Shown here: positions 53,042 to 62,256 of the stretch, piece after piece
Layout: the number at the start of each line of letters is the position of its first letter
How positions within the stretch are numbered: the first letter of the stretch is position 1
Assembly (NCBI GenBank): GCA_900471925.1
Contig: UCGV01000020.1
Location: 1-64,000 of the forward strand
Direction: 5' to 3'
Source: Hyphomicrobiales bacterium
GTDB taxonomy: Bacteria; Pseudomonadota; Alphaproteobacteria; Rhizobiales; Rhizobiaceae
DNA length: 64,000 bases
Notes under the pieces: model-generated
What the model was told of the DNA's origin: nothing
Seen by the model: only the letters and a program-made list of their open reading frames with translations
Databases searched by the model: none
Program-made: the position numbers and the translations under genes

Positions 53042-55318
53042 TCAGACGCGCGCAATCGATCCTCCGAGCGCCCGATCGGTCCTGACGGAGAATACCAGTT
53101 CCTCGATTGCCAACGCCGCTTCGCGCGCGCCATTGCTGAACAGGATACGGCCTGCGCGCATGCGATGCTGTGAAAGAAAATCCTCCGACAAGGCCAGCTC
53201 GACCATCTCATAGGCGCGCTCGGCATCCACCGATCTCAGACGTAGCCCCAATCCAGAGCTTTGAGCATAGGCGGCTCGAATGGTCTGCTCGTCCATCTCG
53301 GGCGCCTCGTTCGGAACGAAGATTGCTGGAATGCCGCCATAGACGCATTCGTGGAAGCTGTTATAGCCGGCATTCGTAATCATCAGGTCCACGGCGTTGA
53401 AATATCTGGCGATCGGATAGATCGCCTTTTGAACGGTCTCGCCGACATGGTCCTCTCTCTTCGGCGCCAGCGGATTGACCGCATCGACGACCTGGACGCC
53501 GTGCCTGATCAATGCGGTCATGACGACCGGCCGCAGCCGGCTGACATCGAAATTGCGTTCGGATCCGAGTTGCACGACCGCGATGCGGCCGGCTGGATCG
53601 ACGCCGAGGGCGGAAGCAGCTTCCTGACGTGAAAGCCTGTCGTCTTTGTCGAGCAGCAGGACGGGGGGAACGCCGATCACGCCGGCGCGCAATTGCGCGG
53701 TGATGCCGTGATCTTCGTCGGAGGCGAATTCTCCGGGCTCGATCACCATGTCGAAACGGTGCTGCATCGACGGGTCAAGACCGTGATTGGAAGCCCACAT
53801 CCCGCGCCGGATCCAGATCCAGTTCAGATCGGGGCGCGCGCCCAGCACCTTCAGAAGACCGGGGAAGGGATGGTTGCTGTCGAAGACGACGCTGTTGACC
53901 GCAAAGGCTTCGACAGCAGCGAGCAATTCCTGTGCGAAGACCTCGTTCCAGCTGTCGTCCGTGACGCCGATCTTCGAGGCAGACGGAATGTAGTCGACGG
54001 GATGGCCGCGTGCTTCGATGATGGAGGAACCGGCCGACAGCGTCAGGAAGACAGGCTCGATATCAGGCGACATCCGCTCGGCGATCGCCATCAATCGGGT
54101 GATGTGACCAAGGCCTATGCCGTTTGTGGCGACGAACAGGACCCGTCGCCGTCCCGTCAACGACCGCTGCGATCTGCTCTGCCCGACAGGAAGCGGTGTG
54201 TGTGCTGGCGACGCCGAGAGAGGCGAAACATCGGCCCCCTTGCCGGCCGGGGCCAGTGCAACAGCTGCGGGAAGCCCGAGGGCGACGTAGAGCGCCCGCA
54301 TCCTTTCTGGATAACGCCTCGTCGAAAACTTTCGCTCGACCAAAGCGCGCGAGGCTGCAGACTGGGCGCTGAAGTCTTCTGGAGAAGTGAGAAACCTCTC
54401 TAGTACGGCGCTGGTCTCCTCGGGTCGGCAATAGACTGCCCCGTCTTCGAAGAGGTCCTGGAACGAGGGATCGAGCACCGTCACGAGCCCGCTTGCCATT
54501 GCCTCGGCAATGCCGATGCCAAAGGCCTCGATCCATCGACGGCTATGAAAAAACACATAGAAATCAAGCTTGTTTAAAAACTGCGGCACGCCGCCATTCA
54601 AATAGGGCGAGACGTTCCAGTTCGATCCGACCAGGTGCATCAGCTCGTCCGGCACCCCGCCCATGATCTTGACCTGCACATTTGCAAGGTCGGGATAGGC
54701 AGCGCGCAGTTCAGCCTCGGTGTCCGGCCACTTCAGAAGATCGCGACGCGAATGTCTGCCGATGACCGCCCTCTCGCGCGGTGGAGCGGCGGTTCTGTAC
54801 GACCACTCGTCGAGGTCGATGAGATTGAAGAGATCATGGGGCAAGAGGTCTGGTCTGCCGTCGATGATGTCTTCGAACTGGTTGCGCACCTTGGGGCCGA
54901 CAGGTGCAAAGACGACGGGCGCCCCGAACATTCGCTCGAGGTTTCGCTTGACCACATCGATATTGTATTGGGCGTTTCCGGCGCCGTCGAACGGCGGATG
55001 CTGGACTGACAGGACAACGACCTTGGACCGGAGACGCAAGGGCCGTATCGGCATGTGCGCAAAGGAGAGCGGATTGTGGGCAAAGAGAATGTCACACTCG
55101 ACTGCCTCGTCGCCGGTCAGCCAGGGTATCCCCCGGCGCTGGAGAACGTCGAGTAGGCGTGCCTCGAAACGCCTGGAGCGAATGTCGGAAACGCCGAGAA
55201 ACGGAAGGAGCGCCGTCGAGAGGCCATATTGCTGGGCGGCCTGGATTTCGACCCGAACCGCCGACGACGCACCTCCGTAAAATCGAGGATCGGCCGCGTG
55301 GACAATATCAAAATGCAT
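53042..55318 (-). CDS. Two-domain glycosyltransferase
   Basis: A 758-aa cytoplasmic protein made of two GT-B units. The first (about 1-360) is GT4-like, with GIGIAEAMASGLVTVLDPS. The second (about 385-758) is MurG/GT28-like, beginning RRRVLFVATNGIGLGHITRLMAIAERM and containing TNAGYNSFHECVYGGIPAIFVPN. It could act on two successive sugars. It lies 62 bp after the lipoprotein gene and 125 bp before vgrG on the same strand, so a link to VgrG expression or modification is conceivable. The acceptor is unknown. Confidence 0.82.
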   Translation of the reverse strand: MHFDIVHAADPRFYGGASSAVRVEIQAAQQYGLSTALLPFLGVSDIRSRRFEARLLDVLQRRGIPWLTGDEAVECDILFAHNPLSFAHMPIRPLRLRSKVVVLSVQHPPFDGAGNAQYNIDVVKRNLERMFGAPVVFAPVGPKVRNQFEDIIDGRPDLLPHDLFNLIDLDEWSYRTAAPPRERAVIGRHSRRDLLKWPDTEAELRAAYPDLANVQVKIMGGVPDELMHLVGSNWNVSPYLNGGVPQFLNKLDFYVFFHSRRWIEAFGIGIAEAMASGLVTVLDPSFQDLFEDGAVYCRPEETSAVLERFLTSPEDFSAQSAASRALVERKFSTRRYPERMRALYVALGLPAAVALAPAGKGADVSPLSASPAHTPLPVGQSRSQRSLTGRRRVLFVATNGIGLGHITRLMAIAERMSPDIEPVFLTLSAGSSIIEARGHPVDYIPSASKIGVTDDSWNEVFAQELLAAVEAFAVNSVVFDSNHPFPGLLKVLGARPDLNWIWIRRGMWASNHGLDPSMQHRFDMVIEPGEFASDEDHGITAQLRAGVIGVPPVLLLDKDDRLSRQEAASALGVDPAGRIAVVQLGSERNFDVSRLRPVVMTALIRHGVQVVDAVNPLAPKREDHVGETVQKAIYPIARYFNAVDLMITNAGYNSFHECVYGGIPAIFVPNEAPEMDEQTIRAAYAQSSGLGLRLRSVDAERAYEMVELALSEDFLSQHRMRAGRILFSNGAREAALAIEELVFSVRTDRALGGSIARV

Positions 55319-55381
55319 AGGAAAGCCGATTGGGATCTACAGTGCTAGAAGATTGAATGACCCGTCTTGCGGTCAGCCGGT

Positions 55382-55699
55382 TCAATAGCCGCTGCCGCTG
55401 CGGCCGAATGACGAACCACGCTCGGAACCGCCGAAATTCCTGACAGCGACAGGCGCGCGATTGACCGACTTGGTAAGCCGCGACGTGGCGGCTGGAACAT
55501 AGGAACTGTCCGGATACTGGCTTATGAAATTGCGATAGGCCTGATCCGTGTTGCTTCGTTGCGCATTGCGCCAGGCCACGGTCTCGGCGCTGGTCGGCGC
55601 GCGATAGCCGCTGAACATCGACGCGAGCGTCATGTTCGAGCCTTGAGGCGTACATGACGCAAGTATCAGCGTTCCGAGAATAGAGATTCTCCTAAGCAT
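55382..55699 (-). CDS. Small lipoprotein
   Basis: A 105-aa protein from the ATG at 55699, with a lipoprotein signal (RRISILGTLILASC, lipobox LASC, Cys about residue 16). The short mature domain contains RNFISQYPDSSYVPAATSRL, a TPR-like helix pair typical of outer-membrane-assembly-like lipoproteins. The C-terminus is Gly/Ser-rich (GGSERGSSFGRSGSGY). The frame extends to 55840 but lacks a signal there. It sits between the PRTase-HAD and glycosyltransferase genes, same strand. Function unknown. Confidence 0.7.
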   Translation of the reverse strand: MLRRISILGTLILASCTPQGSNMTLASMFSGYRAPTSAETVAWRNAQRSNTDQAYRNFISQYPDSSYVPAATSRLTKSVNRAPVAVRNFGGSERGSSFGRSGSGY

Positions 55700-55843
55700 A
55701 TATCGCCCCTCGCAACTCGTTTTTAGTAAGCCGGTTCGATGGATGAAAGTCAATGCCATCAAGATGCAAGGCGTTATATTCTGGGTCGGTGATGAGACTT
55801 GGACAATTCCTCCGGATTCTGAGACACCAAATAGATGCATGTT

Positions 55844-57184
55844 TCAACTTTTAAGATTGAGCCGCGCTTTGTCTTGCGCGTGGCGCAATTCGTTCCCGGC
55901 GAGCTGTTGGATGAGAAATTCATCGAAACCAAGTCCGAGCGTAACCTCGCGCGCGATCGCCCATTTTCGCAATAGCAGGTCGTGGCGCCTGCGCACGTAG
56001 TCCTCATATTGCCCAGGTGAAAGCGACGGGAGGTGACGCACCTGTGGGATGAACTCGACCGGCGTCTCCGTCTGACTCATCAGTTCTTGATGAAAATCGG
56101 ACAGAACGACGATTGGAAATTCGTTCCTGGCCGCGCAAATCCGTCGAACCGACTGGATGGCATCGACAAAGCCGTCTGGCCTTGACCCGAACCAGGTGAT
56201 GAGCGTCCTGGATTTTGCGCCGTTCTGCGCGTCGGCAATGGCATAACTGAGCTCTTCGGGTATCGGCCGCCCGCGCCGAAGAAATGCAAGGACGTCGATG
56301 GCAAATCGCATTCGCAAGAAGCTACGCACGTGTGTCGGCAAAACCATCTGATGGGTCTCCGTGCAAAGGACCGGCTTGTTCGAGAGCCTGGCAATGTCTT
56401 TCGCTTGTCTTCTGGAACTCTCGATGAAGATCTCGGCATCGCACTGCCGATAGAACCCGGCTTTGAAGCCTGCATGCGCGTCTCGGCTCCTGCGTTCGGC
56501 TGCACTCGGCAGATCCAGCATGACGAGCTTGCCGTAGTCGATTGCATGCGTGCGTAGCCACGCCTCCGTCAACGATCGATACTTTTCAAGGCGGCTGGTG
56601 ACGAGATACGCGATGAACCGCGTCGGCTTGTGAAGGGGACGTGCGGTCTGCAAGAAGGTCTCATAGGCTGGACCCTCGTCGTTCTCCGCATCCGTCGGAT
56701 CGACGCAGAGAACCCCGTCGATATCGACGCATGCCTTCGACAACAGTCCGTGATGCATGAAGTTCCACTGGAACAGCCTTGGCTGTTCCACGACTTCGAA
56801 GATGATATCGACGCCGTCAACCTGGTCGCTCAGCCCGTAGACTGCCGCGAAGATGAATTGTGCCGGACTTGCGCAATGCGCCAGCTTGTCTTTGGCTTCC
56901 CGCATGGCGCCACCGGTGTTGATGCTGTCGTCGAGGACCAGCACCCTTCGCACATTGGAAGGGTTCTTGAAGGAAGCCGTGTTCTTCGTCGCGCCGAAGG
57001 AATACGCTCTCCCTTCGACAAAGCTGTCGAGATCTGCCATCGGCAGGTTGGCGACGAGGCCAAGCATGTTGGCCGCCAGCAGGCCGCTGCGCGGAATGCC
57101 GACGACCAGGTCGATATCCGGCGGCAACATGTGCAATCCGTTGACGATCGTCTGATGAAGATCCGATATCGAGCGGTACTGCAT
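55844..57184 (-). CDS. Phosphoribosyltransferase-HAD fusion protein
   Basis: A 446-aa cytoplasmic protein. Residues 1-145 form a type I phosphoribosyltransferase, with the PRPP loop VLVLDDSINTGGAM (81-94). Residues about 150-290 form a HAD-like domain, with DxD in VDIDGVLC (Asp154, Asp156), Thr196 (LVTSR), Lys241 and a weak motif III (FIESSRRQ). The C-terminal 155 residues are unassigned. Such PRTase-HAD fusions suggest synthesis and dephosphorylation of a nucleotide-like molecule. It follows the caspase-like gene by 41 bp. The substrate is unknown. Confidence 0.78.
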   Translation of the reverse strand: MQYRSISDLHQTIVNGLHMLPPDIDLVVGIPRSGLLAANMLGLVANLPMADLDSFVEGRAYSFGATKNTASFKNPSNVRRVLVLDDSINTGGAMREAKDKLAHCASPAQFIFAAVYGLSDQVDGVDIIFEVVEQPRLFQWNFMHHGLLSKACVDIDGVLCVDPTDAENDEGPAYETFLQTARPLHKPTRFIAYLVTSRLEKYRSLTEAWLRTHAIDYGKLVMLDLPSAAERRSRDAHAGFKAGFYRQCDAEIFIESSRRQAKDIARLSNKPVLCTETHQMVLPTHVRSFLRMRFAIDVLAFLRRGRPIPEELSYAIADAQNGAKSRTLITWFGSRPDGFVDAIQSVRRICAARNEFPIVVLSDFHQELMSQTETPVEFIPQVRHLPSLSPGQYEDYVRRRHDLLLRKWAIAREVTLGLGFDEFLIQQLAGNELRHAQDKARLNLKS

Positions 57185-57225
57185 CCGGCTCTTGAGGCTC
57201 CTGCGTTCGCGTCAGTCGCAATCCA

Positions 57226-59367
57226 TCACTTGCCGTTCTGTTCCAGGAACAGATCGACCTGCGCTTCCATCTTCTGCCGGGTCGCTGCGTCAAGCTTCTT
57301 GCCGATTGCAGCACGCGCCTCATCGGCCCGGTTGACACCAAGCTTTTCTGCGAGCACCCCATAGTAGTAGGCAAGCGGCACATCCGGCTTTCCGGAAAAG
57401 CTGCCTTTGTCATAACCGAAGGCAAGATCGAGATTGGCCAATTCGAGACCACGGTTGGATGACAGTTTGAACAGCGAAAGCGCTCGTACGCGGTCAGGGG
57501 CAAGCTTGTCGGCACCCTTCAGATACAGCCGCGCGGCGTAGTAAGGGGCATATTTGTTGCCCATTTCGGTGGCTTTCAGGAGCGTTTCGAGGCCGCGCGC
57601 AGGGTCCTTCTTGACACCTTCCCCGCTGATATAGGCCTGGCCGAGATTTGCCATCGCATCGATCTGGCCAGTATCGGAAGCGGCGACATAAAGCGAGACG
57701 GCCTGTGCTGCGTCCTGTTTGACGCCTGTGCCCAGTCTGTAGCAGTCACCAAGCGCGGTAATCGCGTTTGCCCAACCACTTGATGCGGCAAGGCGATACC
57801 AGAGGATCCCTTCCTCCGGTTGCTTGGAGACGCCCTGGCCCAGAATATAGGCCGTGCCGACATTCGTGCGTGCCCTCAGGTTTCCCATCGTCGCCGCCGC
57901 CATGTAGTAGGAGAGCGCCAGATTAAAATCGACCTTCCTGCCGATGCCCATGCGAGCCATGTAACCAAGATTGACGAGGGCAGCGCTATACTGATGCCCG
58001 CCCGCGACCTTGTAGAAATATTCCGCCCAGTCGTATCGTCCTGCAATTTCGAGGACGCGGCCAAGCTGATATTGCAGCCGCGGATTGTTCGGGTCGGCAG
58101 CGAGCGCAAAGGCACAGGCCCGTAAGGCATCGCGTACATTGACGAGACCGTTGCTGACGCCGGGCACCTGTCGCTGCGGATCATTCGGGTCCGCGCCATA
58201 GAGATCGCAGTCGGTAACAAGATTGCGCATCCCGCCCGCCGTCTCCGGCAGTATACTCGGCCAGATCCTGAAAGTTTCGCTCACTGCCCGTTCGCCCGAT
58301 TGCTGGAAAACGAAATCCTTCGCCTCGGCATCACCGGCACTCGGCACTTGGCTGGCGATCGATGACGCCACCAGGCTTTCGCGGACATAAAGGCTGCGAT
58401 TGGACAGCGCTGCAACCTGCACACGGCTCTTCTCGGTCGCCTCGGCGGTATGCGCGCTGTTGGGAAAAATCCGCGCGAAACGCTCGAAATCCCCGGGATC
58501 AGGACTGTCCTTGATGAAGGTCCATAGCACCTCGTCGATCTTAACCGGGCTTGAGGTTTCGGTTGACGGGACGACGGCTTCCGAAGTCAATTCGGCCGCC
58601 TGTGGCCGAAACACGAACCTCGTTTCAATCGACCCGGTGATCCACGGTATCTGCGCGTTGCCGGTTGCCTGCCTGACATCGCCGCGGACCGTTCTAAACG
58701 TGTCATAGACATCGAGGTTCGGTCTCTGCAGGGCATTGGCGAGCGCCGACGAGTATGGACTGTTCAGCCCGGTGCCGTCATAGGCAACGTCGCCGGCGCT
58801 GGTCGCATAGGCAACAAGGACTTGCCCGCTGCCAGCCTGAGTGTCTGCGAGGCCCTGATGAAGCCCTTCGAAATTTGCAGCCGGATTGTTGCGGCAGGCA
58901 TCAAGAATGAAGAGCTTGAGGCCGACGGGATCGTTCTTGACAATGTCGATCAGATCGTTGAGGACGACTGCGTCGGCGATGACGCGCTGTGCCGAACTGG
59001 TTTCAACATCGACAGGCAGAAGCAGGTTGCGACCGTTGGCTTGCAGAGCGTGACCGGCATAGTAGAAAACGGCGATGTCGGCACCGGTCAAATGCGTCCG
59101 GATCGTCTCTTTCAGGTCTTTGACCGCATCTTTCTTGAGGTCGTAAAACAGCAAGACGTCGAAGTTCAGTTCGGTCAGCGTGTTGGCGATGAGCTTGGCG
59201 TCATTATGCGGATTGCTTAATGGCGCGAACGGATAGTCGCTGTTGCCGATGACGATCGCTGCACGCCTTTCTGCATGGGCAGATCCCGCAAAGGCTTGAC
59301 ACGTGATCAAAAGAAACAGGCAGATAAAAAAGCGTAGACCCCGTCCCTGCGCAAATGTGAAATTCAT
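57226..59367 (-). CDS. Secreted caspase-like (C14) protein with Sel1 repeats
   Basis: A 713-aa protein from the ATG at 59367. It has a signal peptide (1-32, ending SAHA), a caspase-fold domain with catalytic His106 (FYYAGHAL) and Cys158 (LDACRNNP), a linker, and C-terminal Sel1/TPR repeats (about 430-690; for example GIGRKVDFNLALSYYMAAATM). It is probably periplasmic. The Sel1 array may recruit partners or substrates. It heads the leftward block of four genes ending just upstream of vgrG. Bacterial caspase-like proteases are often effectors of stress or defence, but the role here is not known. Confidence 0.85.
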   Translation of the reverse strand: MNFTFAQGRGLRFFICLFLLITCQAFAGSAHAERRAAIVIGNSDYPFAPLSNPHNDAKLIANTLTELNFDVLLFYDLKKDAVKDLKETIRTHLTGADIAVFYYAGHALQANGRNLLLPVDVETSSAQRVIADAVVLNDLIDIVKNDPVGLKLFILDACRNNPAANFEGLHQGLADTQAGSGQVLVAYATSAGDVAYDGTGLNSPYSSALANALQRPNLDVYDTFRTVRGDVRQATGNAQIPWITGSIETRFVFRPQAAELTSEAVVPSTETSSPVKIDEVLWTFIKDSPDPGDFERFARIFPNSAHTAEATEKSRVQVAALSNRSLYVRESLVASSIASQVPSAGDAEAKDFVFQQSGERAVSETFRIWPSILPETAGGMRNLVTDCDLYGADPNDPQRQVPGVSNGLVNVRDALRACAFALAADPNNPRLQYQLGRVLEIAGRYDWAEYFYKVAGGHQYSAALVNLGYMARMGIGRKVDFNLALSYYMAAATMGNLRARTNVGTAYILGQGVSKQPEEGILWYRLAASSGWANAITALGDCYRLGTGVKQDAAQAVSLYVAASDTGQIDAMANLGQAYISGEGVKKDPARGLETLLKATEMGNKYAPYYAARLYLKGADKLAPDRVRALSLFKLSSNRGLELANLDLAFGYDKGSFSGKPDVPLAYYYGVLAEKLGVNRADEARAAIGKKLDAATRQKMEAQVDLFLEQNGK

Positions 59368-59621
59368 CACTGTCGCTCCCATGGGGAGACTATGCCCGAA
59401 ACTATCAGCGCAAAGTCTCAACGTTGCATGCCTGCCCGCAACTTCTGCCATCGACAACTTGAAGTTTGTCGGTCTTCGATATTTCCAACCCGCCTTTATA
59501 TTTACACACCAGACGATGCCCTTTCTGCAATAGACAAAAGCAGTCCGCAGGCTTGACCGGACTTGTCCGATCAGCGTGACCGGCTGAATTGTGGGATGTT
59601 CCGCAAGCGCTGCTCGGTGTT

Positions 59622-59768
59622 CTAGTCTTCGTGAGAATTCGATACCGCCGCGTCGCCTCGATCACTGGAATCCTGTGCACCGATCCACTTCGTCACATTG
59701 GCATCCGCTTTACCGTCCCCAACTTTGCGAAGCTCGGAGACGACGTTCGTAGCAAGCAGGTACTTCAA
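59622..59768 (-). pseudogene. vapC: VapC-type PIN toxin, truncated
   Basis: A 48-codon frame starting at the TTG at 59768, overlapping the antitoxin stop by 4 bp as in intact vapBC-like operons. The start KYLLATNVVSELRKVGDGKA matches PIN toxins (LLDTNVVSEL), but the first catalytic Asp is Ala. After about residue 35 similarity ends (frameshift) and a TAG follows at 59622. The toxin is inactive by both criteria. Confidence 0.7.
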
Positions 59769-60019
59769 GATAGATCGACCTCGCGAGATGCGATTGCGGC
59801 TCTCGTTGGATCCAAATCGATCGCTGACAAACCAGGCATTGAAAAAGCCTCGGCGAGATTTCGGGGTTTGCCGATTAGGCGCTCGAATTCGCTATACGTC
59901 ATCAGAACATGGGACGGCCTCCCGCGATCCGTGATAACTACGGGTCCTTTTTCGGCGGCCTTTTTCGCGTTGCTGACATCGTGGTTCAACTCTCGACTAG
60001 ACAAACTGGTGATGCTCAT
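59765..60019 (-). CDS. Phd/YefM-family antitoxin
   Basis: An 84-aa antitoxin: SSRELNHDVSNAKKAAEKGPVVITDRGRPSHVLM is the Phd/YefM DNA-binding fold, followed by a C-terminal toxin-binding tail. The ATG at 60019 has GGAGG upstream. The cognate toxin is reduced to a relic, so the antitoxin is an orphan, possibly kept for neutralising a related toxin elsewhere. A near-perfect 16-bp palindrome 14 bp upstream is its likely operator. Confidence 0.82.
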   Translation of the reverse strand: MSITSLSSRELNHDVSNAKKAAEKGPVVITDRGRPSHVLMTYSEFERLIGKPRNLAEAFSMPGLSAIDLDPTRAAIASREVDLS

Positions 60020-60032
60020 CGAACGCCTCCGC

Positions 60033-60048
60033 GTAGGTACGTGCCTAC
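60033..60048. promoter_or_regulatory. Palindrome upstream of the Phd antitoxin
   Basis: GTAGGTACGTGCCTAC reads nearly the same on both strands (14 of 16) and lies 14 bp before the antitoxin start, where Phd-type proteins repress their own operon. Binding is inferred from position. Confidence 0.5.
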
Positions 60049-60184
60049 ATATAGGATATGGGTGATTGTGGAGCCACACCTCAAATGACGGCCTTGAAGG
60101 GATATGAACCACCGGCATGCTAATGCTTGAATGTATCTCACGACGCCATTGTAGAAATTGAGGATGCTGATCCCGACCGGTTAC

Positions 60185-60530
60185 AGGAGTTTCGATGACG
60201 TCGGGATCGCCCATGGCGATGCGACCAGTCGCGCGCTCAACGAACCGTCCTGCTAGCTCTACGTCTGGCGCCAGAGAGGCGAAGCGGATCGGCATACGAT
60301 CATCGAGGGCCTCTGCGTCAACGCCGAACCGGGTGGCATCACAGTTCGCAAGGTCTATGAGGACTTCCGCGACGAGATCCTTGCGGATCTCCAAAACTGT
60401 CTGCCCGTCGACGGCGTCATGCTGGCCTTGCACGGCGCCTTCGTCGCCGAAGGGTACGACGACACGGAAGGCGACCTGCTGTCCCGGGTGCGCGCGATCG
60501 TCGGCAAGGACGTGCCTGTTGGGCGATGGA
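60185..60530 (+). pseudogene. M81-family metallopeptidase fragment
   Basis: Plus-strand frame with M81 (microcystinase C/MlrC-like) similarity: GLCVNAEPGGITVRKVYEDF (about 60330) and PVDGVMLALHGAFVAEGYDD (about 60420), then GDLLSRVRAIVGKDVP to about 60515. An in-frame stop occurs near 60253, and similarity ends abruptly in unrelated sequence near 60525. Both ends of the gene (usually about 500 aa) are missing. Confidence 0.7.
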
Positions 60531-60628
60531 TAAGCGTTCAATCTATGCCGCGTTTCGGATGGCCGATCACATTTGCCCGAATGCTAAACGACAATCTCTT
60601 CTCGTGCTGCTTTCGCAAGGAACCTGCT

Positions 60629-61042
60629 TTGGTCGATCTTAAAATTACGTCTGGCCCATTTGTTTTTGGTGCACGCTTCGAAAGCCGAGATGCGCCGAAA
60701 ACCTGCGCTGCCTTTGCGGCGAGGCTCCCCTTCGGGGGCAAAATTGTCCACGTCCGCTGGAGTGGCGAAGGCGTATGGATTCCCCTTGGAAACGAAGATT
60801 TCAATATCGGATTTGAAAACCACACGAGCCATCCGGCGCCCGATCAGATCCTGCTATATCCAGGAGGGCTCAGCGAGACAGAGATTTTGCTGGCCTATGG
60901 CGCGGTTCAATTCTCCTCCAAGGTGGGACAACTGGCTGGCAACCACTTCCTGACAATTACCGATGGGATTGAAAACCTCCACGAATTGGGAGTGCGCACG
61001 CTTTGGAGCGGAGCACAGGATATTCTCTTTGAGAGATACTGA
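60629..61042 (+). CDS. DUF3830 cyclophilin-like protein
   Basis: A 137-aa DUF3830 protein: APKTCAAFAARLPFGGKIVHVRWSGEGVWIPLG, NHTSHPAPDQILLYPGG and GQLAGNHFLTITDG (in order). The fold is cyclophilin-like. The start is set at TTG 60629 because AAGGAA lies 7 bp upstream and family similarity begins there; the open frame runs upstream into the M81 relic (60419), which is unrelated. DUF3830 genes often sit beside M81 peptidases and amidases, which fits the relic. Function unknown. Confidence 0.72.
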   Translation: MVDLKITSGPFVFGARFESRDAPKTCAAFAARLPFGGKIVHVRWSGEGVWIPLGNEDFNIGFENHTSHPAPDQILLYPGGLSETEILLAYGAVQFSSKVGQLAGNHFLTITDGIENLHELGVRTLWSGAQDILFERY

Positions 61043-61106
61043 CTTTTACGGATGCTTTCCGCGCGATCCCGATCGGGGAAAGCGCCTGATCGCGGCGCGC
61101 TTCCCG

Positions 61107-61400
61107 CTATCGGAATATCTTCAACAAACTGGCAAAGAAACCAGTTGGGGCCCGTCCTTGCGGCGCGTTGGTACTCTGGTTCCCGACCGAAGGCTTTGGA
61201 TCGGGTGGGAAATTCTCCAGCGAAGCCACCTCGGGCACAGGCTCAGGAAGCTCAACCCAGATTGGTCGAAGGTCTGGCCCGACGACCTCGTAGCGAATTG
61301 TCGGGGCGTGACGCATTGCCTCGCGCGCTTTCTCCACGGCGCTCTCGGCGTCTTCTGATTCGATGATCAGCGGATGGGGCGTTATCTTGAAATAGGGCAT
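61107..61400 (-). CDS. Small uncharacterised protein
   Basis: A 97-aa protein beginning MPYFKITPHPLIIESEDAES, with an alpha/beta start (HAPTIRYEVVGPDLRPIWVEL) and a Pro-rich C-terminal tail. It has no signal peptide. It lies 58 bp after the SDR gene on the same strand and converges on the DUF3830 gene. The composition looks like a real gene, but I do not recognise the family. Confidence 0.55.
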   Translation of the reverse strand: MPYFKITPHPLIIESEDAESAVEKAREAMRHAPTIRYEVVGPDLRPIWVELPEPVPEVASLENFPPDPKPSVGNQSTNAPQGRAPTGFFASLLKIFR

Positions 61401-61458
61401 TCGTGTCTTCTTCGAGGATTTTTCGCCGGACCTCAGTTCCCCTAGATCCCTGTTCGCC

Positions 61459-62244
61459 TCATCTCACCCCGATGCCGGCCGTCAGGCCGCCATCGATGCG
61501 GTGATCGGATCCGGTAATAAAGGCGGCCTTTTCGGAAGCGAGAAAAGCCACCAGATCCGCCACTTCCTCCGGTTCACCGATACGCCCCAGAGGATGCGCA
61601 GCGCCAAAGCGGCTAAAGACGGCGTCTATATCTGCATCCTGTCCTTCGAAGGTGCGCGCGGCCAGCTCCAGGATCGGGGTGCGGACCGAACCGGGACTAA
61701 CGCAGACAACCCTGATCCGGTCGGCCGCGAAATCCAACGCCATGGCGCGGGTCATGGAATGGATAGCGCCCTTTGAGGCGACATAGGCCGACACACCGCT
61801 TTGGCAGGCATGCCCCTGAACGCTCGACAGGTTGATGATGACACCACCACCGCGTTTGCGCATCTCGGGCACGCCGAACTGGGCGGTGAGGTGGATCGAA
61901 CCGACGTTGACGGCCATGCATCGCATGAAGGCATCGAACGATGTCTCGGTGGCGTCGCCGTAGGGGTGAACGGCTGCGGCATTGACGATGATATCAATAC
62001 CGCCTACCAGGCCTGCCGCCTTTTCGAAGGCTGTGCGCACTGCCTCGGGATTGGCTGCATCGGTATCGAGTACCAGCACCTCAAGCCCTTCGGATGTCGA
62101 CAGTTCCTGCAATGCCTTGTTGGCCTTCACGTCAATCCCGAGCGCAAACACACGCGCACCGGATCGCGCAAGATTGAGTGTCACGGCCTTTCCGATACCC
62201 GTCGTGCCGGTGACGACCGCAATCTTGTCCTTGAATTCACCCAC
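61459..62244 (-). CDS. SDR-family oxidoreductase
   Basis: A 261-aa short-chain dehydrogenase/reductase with NAD(P)-binding TGTTGIG (about 13-19) and catalytic Ser and Tyr-xxx-Lys in LSSVQGHACQSGVSAYVASKGA. It is of the classical single-domain length. It lies 12 bp after the GntR regulator and near a divergent mannonate dehydratase gene, so it probably oxidises or reduces a hexuronate intermediate such as fructuronate/mannonate. That substrate is inference from neighbours. Confidence 0.9.
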   Translation of the reverse strand: MGEFKDKIAVVTGTTGIGKAVTLNLARSGARVFALGIDVKANKALQELSTSEGLEVLVLDTDAANPEAVRTAFEKAAGLVGGIDIIVNAAAVHPYGDATETSFDAFMRCMAVNVGSIHLTAQFGVPEMRKRGGGVIINLSSVQGHACQSGVSAYVASKGAIHSMTRAMALDFAADRIRVVCVSPGSVRTPILELAARTFEGQDADIDAVFSRFGAAHPLGRIGEPEEVADLVAFLASEKAAFITGSDHRIDGGLTAGIGVR

Positions 62245-62256
62245 GATCCTGCATCC

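Noticed and set aside
59589..60065. 158-aa plus-strand frame over the antitoxin region
   Set aside because: Antisense of the Phd antitoxin and the VapC relic, which have clear family motifs.
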